Source of the DNA: Eubacteriales Family XIII. Incertae Sedis bacterium
Lineage (GTDB): Bacteria; Bacillota; Clostridia; Peptostreptococcales; Anaerovoracaceae
DNA: 5,836 bases
Direction: 5' to 3'
NCBI GenBank assembly: GCA_031263335.1
Contig: JAISGB010000147.1
Coordinates: 1-5,836 of the forward strand
The translations under genes and the position numbers were made by a program. The notes under the pieces are model-generated. The model was given only the letters and a program-made list of their open reading frames with translations. It was not told the origin of the DNA and did not search any database. This document shows, in pieces, positions 1 to 5,836 of the stretch (positions are counted from its first letter, which is position 1; every line of letters begins with the position of its first letter).

Positions 1-1
1 C

Positions 2-550
2 AAACTGTTGGTCAGCCCATATTATCGGAAGGTGCTATCCTCGGCGGAGAAGGATTCGGGCATCTCGCAATTCCTAACGGGCCGATTGAATTCCGCGCTC
101 TGGTTGATAAAAAGTATTGAACAAAGAAGCCAAACAATATACAATGTAGTCAAAGCGGTGGTGGATCATCAGGTTTTGTTCTTTGAGCAGGGGGAGAAAT
201 ACCTCAAACCCCTTACGCTCAAGAAGATTGCCGACGACGTGGGGATCCATGAGTCCACCGTAAGCCGTTCCATCAGCGGGAAATATATGCAGACGCCGAG
301 AGGGCTTTTTGAGATAAAGTATTTCTTTACGAGCGGTGTTTCCGACGGCAGCGTCGAGGGCATGGCGTCGGGCAGTATCAAGGCGTTGATCAGGGAGATC
401 GTTACGGTCGAGGACGCGTCCTCACCTCTTTCCGACCAAACGATCGCCGAGCAATTGAGAGCGAAAGGGATTGACATATCCAGACGGACAATCGCGAAAT
501 ACAGGGATGAGATGGGTATTCCGGCCTCCTCCAAGCGGAGGAGGTATTGA
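2..550 (+). CDS. rpoN: RNA polymerase sigma-54 factor, C-terminal part (5' end outside window)
   Basis: Sigma-54 lets core RNA polymerase recognise -24/-12 promoters that are opened by AAA+ activators. The frame is open from the left edge and ends at TGA 548-550, leaving 182 residues, so more than half of the usual roughly 450-residue protein lies upstream. The visible part starts with the conserved region reading LLVSPYYRKVL. It continues through the core-binding/HTH segment, where LKKIADDVGIHESTVSRSI and the following GKYMQTPRG are characteristic. It ends with the RpoN box (SRRTIAKYRD, bases 479-508), which contacts the -24 element, and a basic tail SSKRRRY. The TTG at 8 is an internal leucine codon and not a start, because the conserved reading continues leftward from it. 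The 3' end looks intact, with no frameshift. Identification is very firm. The neighbouring glycolytic genes match the rpoN context seen in many Bacillota, although cggR is missing between rpoN and gap. Confidence 0.96.
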   Translation, partial: KLLVSPYYRKVLSSAEKDSGISQFLTGRLNSALWLIKSIEQRSQTIYNVVKAVVDHQVLFFEQGEKYLKPLTLKKIADDVGIHESTVSRSISGKYMQTPRGLFEIKYFFTSGVSDGSVEGMASGSIKALIREIVTVEDASSPLSDQTIAEQLRAKGIDISRRTIAKYRDEMGIPASSKRRRY

Positions 551-589
551 TGTTGTCGCGCCGTCGCAATAATTTGCTTTTTAATCAAA

Positions 590-658
590 ACTATTCAACG
601 GTCGCGATAGTTTTGCCGGAACCCGGAATACGCGAAAATAGCGTGACCGTTGAATAGT
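590..658. repeat. 69-base near-palindrome with 14-bp perfect arms
   Basis: The arms ACTATTCAACGGTC (590-603) and GACCGTTGAATAGT (645-658) are perfect reverse complements. The 41-base interior can keep pairing: 605-606 with 642-643, 608-609 with 639-640, TTTT 611-614 with AAAA 635-638, and an apical CCGG (616-619), AAC loop, CCGG (623-626). As RNA it would be a long interrupted hairpin; as DNA it is a large dyad. No T-run follows on the + strand (next bases CGCATC), so it does not look like an ordinary terminator for rpoN. On the minus strand the 3' flank is T-rich, but no minus-strand gene is present to terminate. It could be an operator, a leader RNA structure, an mRNA processing or stabilising element, or a copy of a small dispersed repeat. 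Structure certain, role unknown. Confidence 0.9.
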
Positions 659-695
659 CGCATCTTGTAGGAATGTCAGTTATTTCTTCGTTACA

Positions 696-715
696 GTACG
701 CGGCAATACGCGTAC
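696..715 (+). repeat. Hairpin just upstream of the gap ribosome binding site
   Basis: GTACGCG (696-702) and CGCGTAC (709-715) form a perfect 7-bp stem with a 6-base loop (gcaata), ending 4 bases before the AAGGAG at 720-725. It may be a 5' stem-loop that protects or exposes the gap mRNA, or a DNA operator. In Bacillus subtilis the processed gapA message is known to carry a stabilising 5' stem-loop; equivalence here is inference. Confidence 0.6.
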
Positions 716-719
716 GGAC

Positions 720-725
720 AAGGAG
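720..725 (+). promoter_or_regulatory. Ribosome binding site of gap
   Basis: AAGGAG lies 7 bases before ATG 733-735 and fixes that codon as the start. The in-frame ATG at 673 would add 20 residues not expected in the family, and has only a GTAGGA directly abutting it with no spacing, so it is not preferred. Confidence 0.88.
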
Positions 726-732
726 TTTGGAA

Positions 733-1743
733 ATGAGTGTGAAGGTAGGGATCAATGGGTTTGGAAGAATTGGACGGAACGCATTTAAAGCGGCGTTGGA
801 GAACAACGTCGATTTTGATATTGTGGCCATCAATGATGTGACCGACCCAAAGACTTTGGCGCATCTGCTCAAGTACGACAGTTGTTTCGGCGCTTTTGAC
901 GGCACGGTCGAGACAAAGGACGACGCGATCGTCGCGAACGGGCGGGAGATCAAGATCACGGCCGTTCGCAACCCGGCGGAGTTGCCGTGGGACAAGTTGG
1001 GCGTCGAGGTCGTACTGGAGTCCACGGGCCTGTTTACGAAGAAGGCCGACGCGGAAAAGCACATCTCCGCCGGCGCGAAGAAGGTCATCATTTCGGCGCC
1101 CGCCACCGATGAGGACATCACGATCGTGATGGGCGTCAACGAGGAGAAGTATGATCCCGCCACGCACCATGTCATCTCCAACGCGTCCTGTACGACCAAT
1201 TGCCTCGCGCCCGTGGCGAAGATCATCGATCGGGAATGGGGCATCGTGAAGGGGCTGATGACCACGGTCCATTCCTACACGAACGATCAGAAGATATTGG
1301 ATCTGCCGCATAAGGATCTGCGCAGGGCAAGGGCCGCCGCGCTGTCCATCATTCCCACCACCACGGGCGCGGCCAAGGCGGTGGCCTTGGTCTTGCCGCA
1401 ACTCAAAGGCAAGCTGAACGGAATGGCGATGCGGGTTCCGACCCCCGCCGTGTCCGTCGTGGACGTCGTGTTCGAATTGGAGAAAGCGTCGGACGCGGAA
1501 TCCGTGAACGCGGCGCTTCAAAAGGCCGCAGTGGATGAGATACCGCACATCCTCGGCTTCTGCGCGGAACCGCTCGTATCCGTCGATTTCAAGGGGGACG
1601 CGCGTTCGTCCATCGTCGACGGTCTGTCCACCATGTTCGTGGGCGACCGCATGGTGAAGGTCGTCTCTTGGTATGACAATGAGTGGGGCTATTCGAACCG
1701 AGCGGTCGATCTCATCGAATATGTCATCAAGCGGGGATTGTAG
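733..1743 (+). CDS. gap: Glyceraldehyde-3-phosphate dehydrogenase, NAD-dependent, phosphorylating (type I)
   Basis: This cytosolic enzyme converts glyceraldehyde-3-phosphate, NAD+ and phosphate to 1,3-bisphosphoglycerate and NADH, and acts as a homotetramer. The 336-residue product has the usual family length. The N-terminal Rossmann motif [10 protein letters not shown] is at residues 6-15, and an Asp at 35 (VAINDVTD) is placed to bind the adenosine ribose of NAD. The catalytic motif [12 protein letters not shown] carries Cys153, with its partner His180 in [10 protein letters not shown]. Phosphate-site residues lie in [11 protein letters not shown] and in AMRVPTP (Arg234). The signature [11 protein letters not shown] is near the C-terminus. 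Leu-Pro at 191-192 ([14 protein letters not shown]) is the pair typical of NAD-type glycolytic GapA rather than NADP-preferring GapB, which suggests a mainly catabolic role. It is the first gene of the glycolytic run, 182 bases after rpoN and 40 bases before pgk, with no cggR in front. No key residue is missing. Confidence 0.97.
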   Translation: MSVKVGINGFGRIGRNAFKAALENNVDFDIVAINDVTDPKTLAHLLKYDSCFGAFDGTVETKDDAIVANGREIKITAVRNPAELPWDKLGVEVVLESTGLFTKKADAEKHISAGAKKVIISAPATDEDITIVMGVNEEKYDPATHHVISNASCTTNCLAPVAKIIDREWGIVKGLMTTVHSYTNDQKILDLPHKDLRRARAAALSIIPTTTGAAKAVALVLPQLKGKLNGMAMRVPTPAVSVVDVVFELEKASDAESVNAALQKAAVDEIPHILGFCAEPLVSVDFKGDARSSIVDGLSTMFVGDRMVKVVSWYDNEWGYSNRAVDLIEYVIKRGL

Positions 1744-1749
1744 ACGCGG

Positions 1750-1770
1750 GCCGGCCAAATCGCAACCGGC
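1750..1770 (+). repeat. Short GC-rich inverted repeat between gap and pgk
   Basis: GCCGG (1750-1754) and CCGGC (1766-1770) can pair around an 11-base loop. A shifted variant pairs CCGG (1751-1754) with CCGG (1766-1769) and adds ACG (1744-1746) with CGT (1770-1772). It directly precedes the purine-rich GAGAGGG (1773-1779) that serves as the pgk ribosome binding site, 4 bases before ATG 1784. No T-run follows, so it is not a terminator. It could modulate pgk translation or mRNA processing; the stem is short and may be chance in GC-rich DNA. Confidence 0.4.
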
Positions 1771-1783
1771 GTGAGAGGGCTGT

Positions 1784-2980
1784 ATGAAGAAGACTGTACG
1801 GGATGTCGATGTTGACGGTAAAAAGGTTATTGTTCGTTGCGATTTCAATGTCCCTTTGGACGGCGAGGGACGGATTACGGATGAGACGCGGATCGTGGGC
1901 GCTTTGCCCACGATCGTCTATCTGTTGGATCACGGCGCGGCCGTCATCCTGCTTTCCCATCTTGGACGCCCCAAGGACGGGGCGGATCCCAAGTACAGTC
2001 TGAAACCGGTGGCGGACGCGCTCGCGGCGCGTTTGGGCCGTCCGGTTTGGTTCCGAAGCGCGCCGGCCGTCATCGACGACGCGGTGCGGGCCGAGGCGGC
2101 TTCGCTGAAAAGCGGGGAGGCCATGCTCTTGGAAAACACGCGGTTCAGAAAAGAGGAGACCGCGAACGACCCCGTGTTTTCCAAGGATCTGGCATCCCTC
2201 GCGGATCTGTTCGTGAACGACGCGTTCGGATCGGCGCACAGGGCGCACGCTTCCACGGCGGGCATCGCGGCCTATCTGCCCGCCGTATCGGGCTTCCTCA
2301 TCGAGAAAGAGGTGAAGTTCTTGGGGGAAACCTTGCAAAATCCGGCGCGGCCCTTTGTCGCGGTCTTGGGCGGTGCGAAGGTCGCCGACAAGATCAAGGT
2401 GATCGAGCGTCTCTTGGATAAGGCGGACGCCCTGCTCATCGGCGGCGGCATGGCCTATACGTTCCTGAAGGCGCGGGGCTATGAGATCGGCGCGACCATC
2501 CAGGACGAGACGGGGATCGGATTGGCCGCGTCGCTCATGGAGCGGGCGAAAGAAAAGGGCTTCGAATTGCTCCAGCCCATCGACGTGAAGGCGGGACGGA
2601 CGTTCGATAACGATACGGAGTCGGCTTGTTACGACAGCGACGCCATACCGGCGGATTGGATGGGTCTGGATATCGGGCCGAAGACGGCGGCGCTCTTCGC
2701 CGAACGGATTCGGGGCGCGGCGACCGTCCTTTGGAACGGGCCGATGGGCGTATTCGAGATGCCGAACTTTGCGCGCGGGACCGAGGTCGTCGCGGAAGCG
2801 ATGGCGGAGACGCGGGGCGTATCCATCGTCGGCGGCGGCGACAGCGCTTCCGCCGTCGAGCAGTTCGGATTGGCGGATCGGATGTCGCATATTTCCACGG
2901 GCGGCGGCGCCTCCTTGGAATTCATCGAGGGAAAGGTCCTGCCGGGCATCGCCGTCTTGGAGGACAGAGAAGCGGAATAG
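1784..2980 (+). CDS. pgk: Phosphoglycerate kinase
   Basis: PGK transfers the acyl phosphate of 1,3-bisphosphoglycerate to ADP, giving 3-phosphoglycerate and ATP, the first substrate-level phosphorylation of glycolysis. It is a cytosolic monomer. The 398-residue length is normal for the bacterial enzyme. N-domain substrate motifs are RCDFNVP (18-24), Arg36, SHLGRP (58-63), ENTRF (Arg120) and AHRAHAS (Arg153). Nucleotide-side motifs of the C-domain are VLGGAKVADK (Lys199, Lys203), LIGGGMAYTF, DIGPKT (296-301), WNGPMGVFE (317-325), GGGDS (350-354) and STGGGASLEF (371-380). All expected catalytic positions are present. The ATG start is supported by GAGAGGG 4 bases upstream, and the product begins as family members do (MKKTVRDVDVDGKKVIVR). 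It follows gap by 40 bases and precedes tpiA by 65. A long minus-strand open frame covering nearly the whole gene is a composition effect. Confidence 0.97.
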   Translation: MKKTVRDVDVDGKKVIVRCDFNVPLDGEGRITDETRIVGALPTIVYLLDHGAAVILLSHLGRPKDGADPKYSLKPVADALAARLGRPVWFRSAPAVIDDAVRAEAASLKSGEAMLLENTRFRKEETANDPVFSKDLASLADLFVNDAFGSAHRAHASTAGIAAYLPAVSGFLIEKEVKFLGETLQNPARPFVAVLGGAKVADKIKVIERLLDKADALLIGGGMAYTFLKARGYEIGATIQDETGIGLAASLMERAKEKGFELLQPIDVKAGRTFDNDTESACYDSDAIPADWMGLDIGPKTAALFAERIRGAATVLWNGPMGVFEMPNFARGTEVVAEAMAETRGVSIVGGGDSASAVEQFGLADRMSHISTGGGASLEFIEGKVLPGIAVLEDREAE

Positions 2981-2996
2981 GGCGGGACGCGGGTAG

Positions 2997-3028
2997 GCCG
3001 GCGCTTCGCGTCATCGCGAAAGGCCGGC
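2997..3028 (+). repeat. Strong GC-rich hairpin between pgk and tpiA
   Basis: GCCGGC (2997-3002) pairs with GCCGGC (3023-3028). After a 2x2 internal mismatch, TTCGCG (3005-3010) pairs with CGCGAA (3015-3020) around a TCAT tetraloop, giving 12 base pairs in 32 bases. It ends 5 bases before the tpiA ribosome binding site GGAGG (3034-3038). No T-run follows, so read-through is likely. It may act as an mRNA stability or processing element that adjusts relative amounts of the upstream and downstream messages, or as a partial attenuator. The fold is read directly from the sequence; the function is inference. Confidence 0.7.
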
Positions 3029-3045
3029 GAAACGGAGGTTGTCAT

Positions 3046-3795
3046 ATGTCGAGAACGAATATCATCGCGGGCAATTGGAAGATGTACAAGACCATCGCCG
3101 AAGCCATCGGCTTCGCCTATGAATTTGTCTCCGGCTTTGAGGACGGCGGGCGCGAGATCGTCATCTGCGCGCCCTTTCCTCAGCTTGCGCCGCTGAAACG
3201 GGCGCTCTCGGGATCGAACGTCAAATTGGGCGCCCAGAACATGCATTTCGAAGAAGCGGGCGCCTTCACGGGCGAGATATCGCCCGCCATGCTCGCGGAG
3301 ATCGGCGTGGACTACTGCGTCGTCGGCCATTCGGAGCGGCGGCAATACTTCGCCGAGACCGACGGGACCGTGAACCTAAAACTGAAAGCGGCTTTGCGGC
3401 ATGGGATCATCCCCATCGTGTGCGTGGGGGAAGTCTTGGCTGAACGAGACGGGGGTCGTGCCTTCGATGTGGTGAAACGTCAGATCGAGGGCGGCTTCGC
3501 CGGGGTTTCCCCGGACGATGCGGCGCGCTTGGTCGTCGCCTATGAACCTGTCTGGGCCATCGGCACGGGCAGGACGGCGACGCCGGAGCAGGCCGAGGAG
3601 ATGTGCGCGTTCATCAGAAAGACCGTGGGCGAGTTCTGCGGCGCCGACGCGGCGGATCGGATCCGCGTACAATACGGAGGCAGTGTGAAACCGTCCAACG
3701 CGACGGAGCTGCTCTCCAAGGAGGATATCGACGGCGCCTTGGTCGGCGGCGCCAGTTTGTCGCCGAAGGATTTCAAGGCGATCATCGGATTCTGA
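3046..3795 (+). CDS. tpiA: Triose-phosphate isomerase
   Basis: TPI interconverts dihydroxyacetone phosphate and glyceraldehyde-3-phosphate and works as a cytosolic (beta/alpha)8-barrel dimer. The product is 249 residues, the standard bacterial length. Active-site residues are all visible: Asn10 and Lys12 in AGNWKMYK, the electrophile His95 in CVVGHSERR, and the catalytic base Glu167 in AYEPVWAIGTG, followed by the flexible phosphate-gripping loop 6 (168-177). Later phosphate-binding segments are YGGSV (210-214) and ALVGGASL. The dimer-interface loop near 65-80 (AQNMHFEEAGAFTGEIS) is also typical. The start at ATG 3046 is supported by GGAGG 7 bases upstream. The frame stays open for about 140 codons upstream, but that extension overlaps pgk in another frame and has no TPI character. 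The gene lies 65 bases after pgk and 82 before hppA, with no terminator visible on either side. Confidence 0.97.
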   Translation: MSRTNIIAGNWKMYKTIAEAIGFAYEFVSGFEDGGREIVICAPFPQLAPLKRALSGSNVKLGAQNMHFEEAGAFTGEISPAMLAEIGVDYCVVGHSERRQYFAETDGTVNLKLKAALRHGIIPIVCVGEVLAERDGGRAFDVVKRQIEGGFAGVSPDDAARLVVAYEPVWAIGTGRTATPEQAEEMCAFIRKTVGEFCGADAADRIRVQYGGSVKPSNATELLSKEDIDGALVGGASLSPKDFKAIIGF

Positions 3796-3835
3796 CAGAA
3801 CGTTTCAAAACGAATCGAAACCGATCACATTCAAG

Positions 3836-3859
3836 CCGAAACTGCAGCAGTTATATCGG
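3836..3859 (+). repeat. Dyad upstream of the hppA ribosome binding site
   Basis: AACTGC-A-GCAGTT (3840-3852) is a perfect 13-base palindrome. It is flanked by CCGA (3836-3839) and TCGG (3856-3859), which extend it with a 3-base bulge (ATA). As RNA it could form 8 bp around a GCAGC loop, directly abutting the hppA ribosome binding site. As DNA it has the size of a repressor half-site pair. The remaining bases of the tpiA-hppA spacer (3796-3835) are A-rich with no T-run terminator. The dyad could tune hppA separately from the glycolytic genes; no binding protein can be named. Confidence 0.55.
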
Positions 3860-3860
3860 A

Positions 3861-3868
3861 AGGAGAGG
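3861..3868 (+). promoter_or_regulatory. Ribosome binding site of hppA
   Basis: AGGAGAGG lies 9 bases before ATG 3878-3880 and selects that start. The next in-frame ATG (3890) would sit 21 bases away, too far for this site. Confidence 0.85.
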
Positions 3869-3877
3869 AAATAACAA

Positions 3878-5836
3878 ATGGCTATACCAATGGTTATATT
3901 GACGTATCTTGTGCCCATAGCGGCGATCATCGCATTGATTGTCGCGTTCGCGCTTGCCATCTGGATCAAGGGCAACGCGGAGGGCAATGACAGAATGAAA
4001 GAGGTTGCGGGCTTTATCCGCAACGGCGCGATGGCCTTTCTCAAGAGAGAATACCGATACATGATCGTCGTCATCGTCGTGATCGCGATCATCTTGGCGG
4101 TGGCGATCGATCCCGTGACGGCCGCGCTCTATGTGTTTGGGGCGGTGTTTTCCGTGCTTGCGGGTTTCTTCGGCATGAAGGTCGCCACCTGGGGCAATGT
4201 GCGGACGGCCAATGCCGCCAACACATCGGGGCTTCCGAGCGCGCTGAAGGTCGCGTTCCGCAGCGGCGCCGTCATGGGCCTGTGCGTCGTCGGCCTGGGA
4301 CTCTTGGGCTTGGGCCTTATCTTTATTGTTTTGGGCGTGGACAGCGCCTCGGTCGTCACGGGTTTCGGTTTCGGCGCGTCTTCCATGGCGCTGTTCGGAC
4401 GGGTCGGCGGCGGCATCTATACGAAGGCCGCCGATGTGGGCGCCGATCTCGTGGGCAAGGTCGAGGCGGGTATCCCGGAGGACGATCCGCGGAATCCCGC
4501 CGTCATCGCGGACAATGTGGGCGACAATGTGGGCGATGTGGCCGGCATGGGTTCGGATCTGTTTGAATCCTATGTCGGTTCCATTATCTCCGCCGTCACG
4601 TTGGCGGTCATCATCCCGACGATCACGCCGCAGATCGGCTCGGCCTTTGCGCTCGATCCGTTCGAAGGCAGCCTGTTTCCGCTCTTCCTCTCCGCGCTCG
4701 GCATCATCGCCTCCATCATCGGCGTGTTCTTCGTGCGCGGGAAGGAGGGTTCCAATCCCGCGACGTCCCTGAACATCGGGACCTACGTCAGCACGGCGAT
4801 CATCATCGTCGCGGCGCTCGTGATGAGCAAGATGTTCTTCAACAATTACAACTGCGCCGCCGCCATCATCGCGGGGCTGATCGTTGGCACGGCCATCGGC
4901 AAGATCACGGAGATATACACATCCTCCGGCTATAAATCCGTCAAATTCATCGCGGAACAATGCAAGACGGGCGAGGCGACGACCATCATCGGCGGCATCG
5001 GCGTCGGTATGCTTTCCACCGTCTGGCCGATCATCTGCATCGCGGCCGGCATCTTTGTCGCCAACGCTTTCGCGGGCCTCTACGGCATCGCGTTGGCCGC
5101 CGTGGGCATGTTGTCCACCACGGGCATGGTCGTGGCCGTCGACGCCTACGGACCCGTCTCCGACAACGCGGGCGGCATCGCGGAGATGACGGAGTTGCCC
5201 AAGGACGTGCGCGTTATCACGGACAAGTTGGATTCCGTGGGCAACACTACGGCCGCCATCGGCAAGGGCTTTGCCATCGGATCCGCCGCCCTCACCGCGT
5301 TGGCGCTGTTTGCCTCCTACTCACAGGTCGTAGGGCTTGAAATCATCAGCCTGTTGAATCCCTTGGTCATCATCGGCCTCTTCATCGGCGCCATGTTGCC
5401 CTTCCTGTTTTCGGCTCTGACGATGAACAGCGTGGGAAGGGCGGCCAACCGCATGATCGAGGAGGTGCGCAGACAGTTCCGCGAGGACTCCGGCATCATG
5501 GCCGGCACATCGTTGCCCGATTATGAGCGTTGCGTCGATATATCCACGCGGGCGGCGCTGAAGGAGATGGTCGCCCCGGGTCTGCTTGCCATCATCGCGC
5601 CTTTGGCCGTCGGCGTCGTCTTGGGCGCGCAGGCCTTGGGCGGCATGTTGGCCGGTTCACTCGCGACGGGCGTCCTGCTCGCGATCATGATGGCGAACGC
5701 GGGCGGCGCATGGGACAACGCGAAGAAGCATATCGAGGAAGGGCATCACGGCGGGAAGGGCAGCAACGCCCACAAGGCCGCGGTGGTCGGCGATACGGTC
5801 GGCGATCCGTTCAAGGATACCGCCGGTCCGTCCATA
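3878..5836 (+). CDS. hppA: Membrane-bound ion-pumping pyrophosphatase, K+-dependent type (3' end outside window)
   Basis: This integral membrane enzyme hydrolyses pyrophosphate and uses the energy to export Na+ and/or H+. The frame runs open from ATG 3878 to the right edge (653 residues). Since family members are about 670-730 residues, only a short C-terminal tail should be missing. Many hydrophobic helices are visible, beginning at residues 5-30 and 60-78, in line with the 16-helix fold. Substrate and Mg2+ motifs are [11 protein letters not shown] (Asp186, Lys194, Glu196), [36 protein letters not shown] (422-437), DNAKKHIE (613-620) and [16 protein letters not shown] near the edge. Ala at 459-460 in [10 protein letters not shown], where K+-independent enzymes have Lys, indicates K+ dependence. 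Glu230 in GMGSDLFES sits where Na+-pumping enzymes carry their gate glutamate (Glu246 of Thermotoga maritima), favouring Na+ transport, but some K+-dependent H+ pumps may share it. It starts 82 bases after tpiA on the same strand and is probably co-transcribed. Confidence 0.96.
   Translation, partial: MAIPMVILTYLVPIAAIIALIVAFALAIWIKGNAEGNDRMKEVAGFIRNGAMAFLKREYRYMIVVIVVIAIILAVAIDPVTAALYVFGAVFSVLAGFFGMKVATWGNVRTANAANTSGLPSALKVAFRSGAVMGLCVVGLGLLGLGLIFIVLGVDSASVVTGFGFGASSMALFGRVGGGIYTKAADVGADLVGKVEAGIPEDDPRNPAVIADNVGDNVGDVAGMGSDLFESYVGSIISAVTLAVIIPTITPQIGSAFALDPFEGSLFPLFLSALGIIASIIGVFFVRGKEGSNPATSLNIGTYVSTAIIIVAALVMSKMFFNNYNCAAAIIAGLIVGTAIGKITEIYTSSGYKSVKFIAEQCKTGEATTIIGGIGVGMLSTVWPIICIAAGIFVANAFAGLYGIALAAVGMLSTTGMVVAVDAYGPVSDNAGGIAEMTELPKDVRVITDKLDSVGNTTAAIGKGFAIGSAALTALALFASYSQVVGLEIISLLNPLVIIGLFIGAMLPFLFSALTMNSVGRAANRMIEEVRRQFREDSGIMAGTSLPDYERCVDISTRAALKEMVAPGLLAIIAPLAVGVVLGAQALGGMLAGSLATGVLLAIMMANAGGAWDNAKKHIEEGHHGGKGSNAHKAAVVGDTVGDPFKDTAGPSI

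Larger units (their letters stand above)
551..732. other. rpoN-gap intergenic region, 182 bases
   Basis: This non-coding stretch separates rpoN from gap. It holds a large near-palindrome (590-658), a small hairpin (696-715), and the octamer AATACGCG twice (627-634 and 705-712). The end of the region carries the gap ribosome binding site. I searched by eye for a sigma-70-type promoter. The best pair was TTGATG (547-552) with AATAAT (568-573), whose 15-base spacing is too short, so I do not call one. I also saw no clear -24/-12 sigma-54 promoter. No cggR or other regulator gene fits in this space. A promoter for the glycolytic cluster is expected here or further upstream. Confidence 0.7.

Noticed and set aside
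566..582. Possible rpoN terminator GCAA-TAAT-TTGC followed by TTTTT
   Set aside because: The stem is only 4 bp with two A-T pairs, too weak to call an intrinsic terminator despite the T-run.
590..658. The large palindrome as a MITE or tiny insertion element
   Set aside because: The 14-bp arms resemble terminal inverted repeats, but no target-site duplication is visible in the flanks (ATCAAA on the left, CGCATC on the right), and only one copy is in the window.
673..732. Upstream in-frame ATG giving a 20-residue N-terminal extension of GAPDH
   Set aside because: It has no properly spaced ribosome binding site, and the extension precedes the normal family start; ATG 733 has AAGGAG at 7 bases.
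691..2890. Long minus-strand open frames opposite gap and pgk (691-1911 and 1727-2890)
   Set aside because: They are antisense shadows. Their translations are Arg/His/Asp-rich with no recognisable family, and the + strand genes under them are complete and certain. Few stops are expected antisense to GC-rich third codon positions.
3816..3842. CGAAAC repeated at 3816-3821 and 3837-3842, 21 bases apart
   Set aside because: The spacing of two helical turns is suggestive, but a six-base repeat in an A-rich spacer is easily chance and has no further support.
4511..4534. Perfect tandem 12-base repeat GACAATGTGGGC
   Set aside because: It encodes the conserved DNVGDNVGD pyrophosphate-binding motif of hppA, so protein function explains it.
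3851..4960. Long minus-strand open frame opposite hppA
   Set aside because: The translation is low complexity (His/Asp/Arg-rich) and antisense to highly conserved pyrophosphatase motifs; it is a composition effect.

Overview
The window holds five genes, all on the + strand. In order they are the 3' end of rpoN (sigma-54), then complete gap, pgk and tpiA (the three central triose-phosphate enzymes of glycolysis), and an almost complete hppA (membrane-embedded, ion-pumping pyrophosphatase) that runs off the right edge. The rpoN/gap/pgk/tpi order is typical of Bacillota (Firmicutes), where many clostridia and relatives carry rpoN next to the glycolytic cluster. The strong AGGAG-type ribosome binding sites and the K+-dependent pyrophosphatase also fit an anaerobic Bacillota-like bacterium. 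Codons rich in third-position G/C point to a fairly high-GC member. I cannot name a genus.

Layout: 2-550 is the sigma-54 C-terminal half (core-binding/HTH region and RpoN box). 551-732 is a non-coding gap dominated by a 69-base near-palindrome (590-658) and a smaller hairpin just before the gap ribosome binding site. 733-1743 is gap, 1784-2980 pgk, 3046-3795 tpiA and 3878-5836 hppA. The spacers between these genes are 40, 65 and 82 bases. None contains a convincing intrinsic terminator, so gap-pgk-tpiA-hppA may be one transcript. Each spacer carries an inverted repeat shortly upstream of the next ribosome binding site.

How they work together: TpiA interconverts DHAP and glyceraldehyde-3-phosphate, GAPDH oxidises the latter to 1,3-bisphosphoglycerate, and PGK makes ATP from it. 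HppA takes the place usually held by phosphoglycerate mutase and enolase. It hydrolyses pyrophosphate to pump Na+ and/or H+, so the cluster would pair substrate-level ATP formation with recovery of pyrophosphate energy. The CggR repressor gene often found between rpoN and gap is absent.

I see no undescribed multi-gene system here. The points most worth a second look are the hppA placement, the large palindrome in the cggR-less rpoN-gap gap, and the recurring pre-RBS hairpins.
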